Source: Nocardioides ferulae (GTDB lineage: Bacteria; Actinomycetota; Actinomycetes; Propionibacteriales; Nocardioidaceae). From it: DNA of 64,000 nt. The notes below the pieces were generated by a model. That model saw only the letters and a list, made by a program, of their open reading frames with translations. It was not told the origin of the DNA and searched no databases. Position 1 is the first letter of the stretch. Each line of letters opens with the position of its first letter. The stretch is taken from positions 496,001 to 560,000 of the forward strand of contig NZ_QZVR01000002.1 of assembly GCF_003660455.1 (NCBI RefSeq). Reading direction: 5' to 3'. Shown here piece after piece: positions 60,558 through 64,000 of the stretch. Both the position numbers and the translations under genes were made by a program.

Positions 60558-61522
60558 CCGGGCTGCTGCGGATCGAGGACCTCTCGGTCACCTATCGCAC
60601 CGAGGAGGGCGACGTGCCCGCCGTGCGCGGGGTCGACCTCGCGGTCGACGCGGGCGAGGTGCTCGGCATCGCCGGCGAGTCCGGGTCGGGCAAGTCGACG
60701 CTGGCCAGCACGGTGCTGCGACTGCAGCCCTCCTCGGCCAGGGTGAGCGGCTCCGTCCGGGTCGACGGCTCCGACGTGCTCACGATGCGATGGGGCGAGC
60801 TGCGGGCGCTGCGCTGGGCCGGGGCGTCGATCGTCTTCCAGGGTGCGCAGCACTCCCTCAACCCGGTCCGGCGGGTCGGCACCCAGATCGCCGAGCCGCT
60901 GCGGGTGCACGACCCGCGCGCCACCGACGACACCGTGACGAGCCGGGTCGGTGAGCTGCTGGAGCAGGTCGGGCTGCCGGCGGCGCGCGCCGCGGCGTAC
61001 CCCCACCAGCTCTCCGGCGGCCAGCGGCAGCGGGTGATGATCGCGATGGCGCTGGCCTGCCGGCCCGCGCTGGTGCTCGCCGACGAGCCGACCACGGCAC
61101 TGGACGTGATGGTGCAGGCGCAGGTGCTGGCGCTGCTGTCCGGTCTGGTGCGCGAGCTGGGAGTGGGCATGGTGCTGATCAGCCACGACCTGTCGGTGCT
61201 CGCCGACATGTGCGACCGGATCGCGGTGATGTACGCCGGTCGCGTGGTCGAGCAGGGGCCGGCGGCGGAGGTCTTCGAGGCCTCGCTGCACCCCTACGCC
61301 GGTGCGCTCTCGGCGGCGTTCCCCCGGGTGGGCGACCCGGCGGCGCGGTTCGCCCCCGCCGGCCTGCCCGGCGACCCGCCCGACCCGCGCTACCTGCCGT
61401 CCGGGTGCTCGTTCGCGCCGCGGTGCTCACGCGCCGTGGACGCCTGTCGAGAGCAGGTGCCACCCCTGGAGGAGAAGCGGCCCGGCCACGCGGCCGCCTG
61501 CATTCGGGTGGGGGAGCCGTGA
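60554..61522 (+). CDS. Oligopeptide ABC transporter ATP-binding protein, DppD type
   Basis: 322 aa ATPase. Walker A is GESGSGKSTLAST; Q-loop FQGAQHSLNPVRRVGTQ; signature LSGGQRQRVMIAMALACRPA; Walker B ALVLADEPTTALD; H-loop ISHDLSVLAD. The C-terminal oligopeptide-transporter extension has CSFAPRCSRAVDACREQVPP and HAAAC, a Cys cluster known to hold an Fe-S centre in some relatives. GTG 60554 overlaps the permease stop by GTGA. It pairs with the DppF-type ATPase encoded next. Confidence 0.94.
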   Translation: MTGLLRIEDLSVTYRTEEGDVPAVRGVDLAVDAGEVLGIAGESGSGKSTLASTVLRLQPSSARVSGSVRVDGSDVLTMRWGELRALRWAGASIVFQGAQHSLNPVRRVGTQIAEPLRVHDPRATDDTVTSRVGELLEQVGLPAARAAAYPHQLSGGQRQRVMIAMALACRPALVLADEPTTALDVMVQAQVLALLSGLVRELGVGMVLISHDLSVLADMCDRIAVMYAGRVVEQGPAAEVFEASLHPYAGALSAAFPRVGDPAARFAPAGLPGDPPDPRYLPSGCSFAPRCSRAVDACREQVPPLEEKRPGHAAACIRVGEP

Positions 61523-62580
61523 GCGCGCCACGGCTGCTCGAGGCCCGCGGACTGGTCGTCCGCTTCACCGGTCAGGGCGGGGCGACGGCGACGGCCGTGG
61601 ACGGTGTCGACCTGTCGCTGCGCTCCGGTGAGGTGGTGGCGCTCGTGGGCGAGTCCGGCTCGGGCAAGACCACGCTGGCGCGCACGCTGATGGGTCTGGA
61701 GCGCCCCGCGGCGGGCGAGGTGCTGCTCGACGGAGCCCCGGTCGGTCGCCGGGCCCGGGAGCTGAAGGAGTTCCGGCGCCGGGTGCAGATGGTCTTCCAG
61801 GACCCTGCCGGCGCGCTCAATCCCCGGCACACCGTCTACGAGGCGGTCGCCGAGGGCCTCCGCCTGCACGGGCGGACGACGCGTGACCCCCAGGGCCGCA
61901 CCGAGGAGGAGCGGGTCGCGGCCGCGCTGTCCTCGGCCGGCCTGCGTCCCCCCGAGCGGCTGTTCCTGCGCTACCCCCACGAGCTTTCCGGCGGGCAGCG
62001 GCAGCGGGTGCTGATCGCCGGCGCCCTGGCGCTCGCGCCCGAGCTGCTGATCGCCGACGAGCCGGTGTCGAGCCTCGACGCCTCGATCCGCGGGGAGCTG
62101 CTCGCGCTGCTGCTCACGCTGCGCGCCGAGCTCGGCCTGGGGGTGCTGGTCGTGACCCACGACCTCGGTCTGGCCTGGAACATCGCCGACCGGACCGCGG
62201 TGATGTATCTCGGGCGGATCGTGGAGTCCGGGCCGACCGAGGAGATCCTGACCCGGCCGCAGCACCCCTACACCCAGGCGCTGCTCTCGGTGGTGCCGGA
62301 GTCCCGACGCCTCGAGCCGGTGGTGCTGCACGGGGAGGTGCCCGACCCGACCCGGATCCCGGCGGGCTGCCGGTTCCACCCGCGCTGCCCGGCGCTGGCC
62401 GACGGGTCCGCCGCGGCCGCGGGCGTCGACGACGGCTGCCGCACCGCGCGGCTGCCGGTGCTGCCGGCGACCGGCGAGCACGTGGTGGCCTGCCACCTGG
62501 CGGCTGCTCGAGGGGTCGCCGGTGGATCGGCTAGCGCGTCAGCAGCGGGAGCAGAGCCGGGTCGTGGAGCGAGTGACTGA
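61519..62580 (+). CDS. Oligopeptide ABC transporter ATP-binding protein, DppF type
   Basis: 353 aa ATPase. Walker A is GESGSGKTTLART; Q-loop FQDPAGALNPRHTVYE; signature LSGGQRQRVLIAGALALAPE; Walker B LLIADEPVSSLD; H-loop VTHDLGLAWN. C-terminal CRFHPRCPALADG and a final Cys form the usual extension. The last 25 residues are Ser/Ala/Gly-rich, and their coding region overlaps the convergent P1 peptidase gene by 50 bp. GTG 61519 overlaps the DppD-type stop (GTGA). It completes a transporter with two different ATPases. Confidence 0.93.
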   Translation: MSAPRLLEARGLVVRFTGQGGATATAVDGVDLSLRSGEVVALVGESGSGKTTLARTLMGLERPAAGEVLLDGAPVGRRARELKEFRRRVQMVFQDPAGALNPRHTVYEAVAEGLRLHGRTTRDPQGRTEEERVAAALSSAGLRPPERLFLRYPHELSGGQRQRVLIAGALALAPELLIADEPVSSLDASIRGELLALLLTLRAELGLGVLVVTHDLGLAWNIADRTAVMYLGRIVESGPTEEILTRPQHPYTQALLSVVPESRRLEPVVLHGEVPDPTRIPAGCRFHPRCPALADGSAAAAGVDDGCRTARLPVLPATGEHVVACHLAAARGVAGGSASASAAGAEPGRGASD

Positions 62581-63619
62581 CGTGGCCGTCGCGGCCGTGC
62601 GTGGTGGCGGCGCCCAGCATCGAGTTGAGCACGCTCTCCTCGGCGGCCTCGACGGTGGCGGCGAAGAGCGGGTCGAGGGCCGCCCCGGTCACCAGGGCCC
62701 GGTCGGTGATCCGCCGGCCGTCGCGGTCCAGGCGCAGCCCGGTGGAGAACCCGAGGAAGATCTCTCCACTGCTGTGGTGGGCCACCGACCCGGTGCGGGC
62801 CAGCCCGAGCCCGATCCGGCGGGCCAGCCGCGCGCACGACGCGCCGTCGAGCGGCGCGTCGGTGACCACGACACCCAGGCAGGAACCGGCCGGCCGGTCC
62901 GGGCCCGACGGTGCCTGGTCCGCGGGTGCGGCGTCCTCCAGCATCCGGCCGACCGGCCGCCCGGCGACCACCAGCTCGTGCCGCCTGCCGAAGTTCGTCA
63001 GCAGCAGCACCCCGACCGTGTGGCCGTCGTCGGTGACCCGGGAGGCGGTGCCGATCCCGCCCTTGAAACCGAAGCAGCTCATCCCGGTGCCGGCACCGAC
63101 CGCACCCTCCGCCGGTGGGTCCGAGGTCCCGCGGCCGGCCAGCGCCGCCTCCCAGGACGCCCGCACGTCGTGGGCGGTGACCTGCATCCGGCGGCAGTCG
63201 TTGAGGAAGGAGTCGTCGCACTCGCCGACCACCGGGATCGGCACGTCGTCGGCGGCCTCGGGGTGACGCTCGAGCAGCACCTCGCAGGCGGCGTCGTAGA
63301 CCCGCCCCAGCTGGAGCGTGCTCGTGAGCAGCACCGGCGACTCGGCCGATCCCCACTCCGCGGCCGACAGGAACCCGGTGCACTCGCCGGCCCCGTTCAG
63401 CACCGCCCCACCGGCCGGGAGCGGCCGCAGGTAGGCGTCCTCGGCGAGCACGACCGTGGTCACGCCGGTGCGGGCCAGGCCCCGACCGACCGGCGGCGGC
63501 GGCTCGTCGCGGTGCACGGTGGCGTGGCCGACCCCGACCCCGGCGATGTCGAGCACGGAGTTGGTCGGCCCGGTGCGCATCGCGCCGACCGCGATGCCGA
63601 GATCGCGTGCGCGCGGCAT
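62531..63619 (-). CDS. P1 family aminopeptidase (DmpA/BapA-like)
   Basis: Self-cleaving aminopeptidase of the DmpA type, 362 aa. The cleavage site is Gly245-Ser246 in RPAGSCLGVVVTDAPLDG; Ser246 becomes the N-terminal nucleophile of the small subunit, matching the Gly249/Ser250 site of DmpA. Other family parts: DIAGVGVGHATV, GFKGGIGTASRV and GVLLLTNFG. Relatives remove D- or beta-amino acids, or Gly/Ala, from peptides. ATG 63619 (MPRARDLGIAVGAMRTG) is clear. It ends within the 3' end of the DppF-type gene, so peptide import and hydrolysis genes meet tail to tail. Confidence 0.92.
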   Translation of the reverse strand: MPRARDLGIAVGAMRTGPTNSVLDIAGVGVGHATVHRDEPPPPVGRGLARTGVTTVVLAEDAYLRPLPAGGAVLNGAGECTGFLSAAEWGSAESPVLLTSTLQLGRVYDAACEVLLERHPEAADDVPIPVVGECDDSFLNDCRRMQVTAHDVRASWEAALAGRGTSDPPAEGAVGAGTGMSCFGFKGGIGTASRVTDDGHTVGVLLLTNFGRRHELVVAGRPVGRMLEDAAPADQAPSGPDRPAGSCLGVVVTDAPLDGASCARLARRIGLGLARTGSVAHHSSGEIFLGFSTGLRLDRDGRRITDRALVTGAALDPLFAATVEAAEESVLNSMLGAATTHGRDGHVSHSLHDPALLPLLTR

Positions 63620-63666
63620 GGGGGCATCATGCCGCAACCCCGCCCCGGCGCAGGGAGGTTCCGCCC

Positions 63667-64000
63667 ATGACCTCTCCCGGGACATCTCCGGCGACGTCGT
63701 CGCTGCCGACGGGCATGCCGGTCGTGTGGAGCCCCACCACCCGCGAGCACGACCCGCGGCACGAGGTCTGGGTCGGGGTGCCCACCCCGGCGGTCGAGGT
63801 GCCGAGCCGGGTCGACGAGATCCTCGGCGCACTGGGCGAGCGGCACCCGCTGGTCCCGGCGCGCGGACACTCCGACGAGCCGCTGGCCCGGGTGCATGCT
63901 CCGGAGCTGCTGCGGTTCCTGGCCACCGCCGCCGAGCAGTGGGCCGCCGGACCGTACGCCGACCTCGTGGGCCAGGACCGGATGGTGCCCTATGTCTTCC
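63667..64000 (+). CDS. Acetylpolyamine amidohydrolase/histone-deacetylase family protein (5' part, cut by window)
   Basis: The first 111 residues of a zinc deacetylase of the HDAC-like (AphA) group; the rest is off the right edge. MPVVWSPTTREHDPRHEVWV, followed by GVPTPAVEVPSRVDEILGAL and ARVHAPELLRFLATA, is the family's N-terminal pattern. The zinc ligands and active-site His-His and Tyr lie beyond the edge. GGGAGG lies about 10 nt before ATG 63667. It is divergent from the P1 peptidase gene, 47 bp apart. Substrate choice (acetylpolyamine or other) cannot be judged. Confidence 0.8.
   Translation, partial: MTSPGTSPATSSLPTGMPVVWSPTTREHDPRHEVWVGVPTPAVEVPSRVDEILGALGERHPLVPARGHSDEPLARVHAPELLRFLATAAEQWAAGPYADLVGQDRMVPYVF

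Overview
The window is GC-rich chromosomal DNA (third codon positions are almost always G or C) with dense coding, frequent GTG starts and many 4-bp GTGA/ATGA gene overlaps. Gene content (SepH, DUF4193, DUF5998, DUF3710, DUF3159, DUF7455, SigA with a Lys/Ala-rich N-terminus, actinobacterial ferrochelatase, an LprG-type lipoprotein) places it in the Actinomycetota. A Nocardioides-like member of the Propionibacteriales is my best guess; this is inferred from gene families, not from a marker-gene tree. I found no rRNA, tRNA, CRISPR array, insertion sequence, prophage or attachment site. The region reads as stable core chromosome.

Layout. 1-1564: N-terminal part of an oligopeptidase B (continues off the left edge). 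1604-4021: pxpABC, the ATP-dependent 5-oxoprolinase. 3963-6582: DNA polymerase IV and a DUF4192 protein. 6665-9292: two adjacent glutamate-cysteine-ligase-like enzymes. 9305-10893: a small unknown protein, a universal stress protein and an HhH-GPD repair protein. 11044-16139: primary sigma factor SigA, a STAS protein, DUF456 and DUF7455 proteins, topoisomerase IV subunit B. 16236-20235: two small membrane proteins, beta-carbonic anhydrase, and an LprG-like lipoprotein plus MFS exporter pair. 20241-25597: topoisomerase IV subunit A and a GNAT/acyl-CoA-synthetase-like fusion. 25627-31345: sulfotransferase, DUF5998, phosphodiesterase, thymidine kinase, rhodanese, SepH, TRIC-type channel. 31359-33016: an ECF sigma factor with a membrane-anchored propeller-like partner. 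33138-38203: sugar-lactone oxidase, MFS transporter, ferrochelatase, inositol monophosphatase, DUF4193. 38226-46140: a block long conserved in actinobacteria (DUF4235, DUF3093, dut, DUF3710, OB-fold, DUF3159, two TrkA proteins, APC permease, TrmA-like methyltransferase), similar in order to the mycobacterial Rv2689c-Rv2701c region as I remember it. 46197-52323: a molybdopterin oxidoreductase, an SMP-30 lactonase and aconitase. 52448-54586: a second propeller/ECF sigma module and a thiamine-binding-type protein. 54593-63619: a peptide-use cluster (second oligopeptidase B, five-gene oligopeptide ABC importer, P1 aminopeptidase). 63667-64000: start of an acetylpolyamine amidohydrolase/HDAC-like gene cut by the right edge.

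Recurring themes. At least a dozen genes have a TANNNT-like -10 box ending 6-8 nt before the start codon, which predicts leaderless mRNAs and helps choose starts. The two ECF sigma/propeller modules are paralogous in design but in opposite gene order; they are the best candidate here for a poorly described regulatory system. The aconitase upstream region carries a near-perfect 24-bp inverted repeat and a DtxR/IdeR-like box. The peptide cluster couples uptake with two unrelated peptidases, and its binding protein has an unusual C-terminal membrane anchor. No obviously novel defence, biosynthetic or mobile system is visible.
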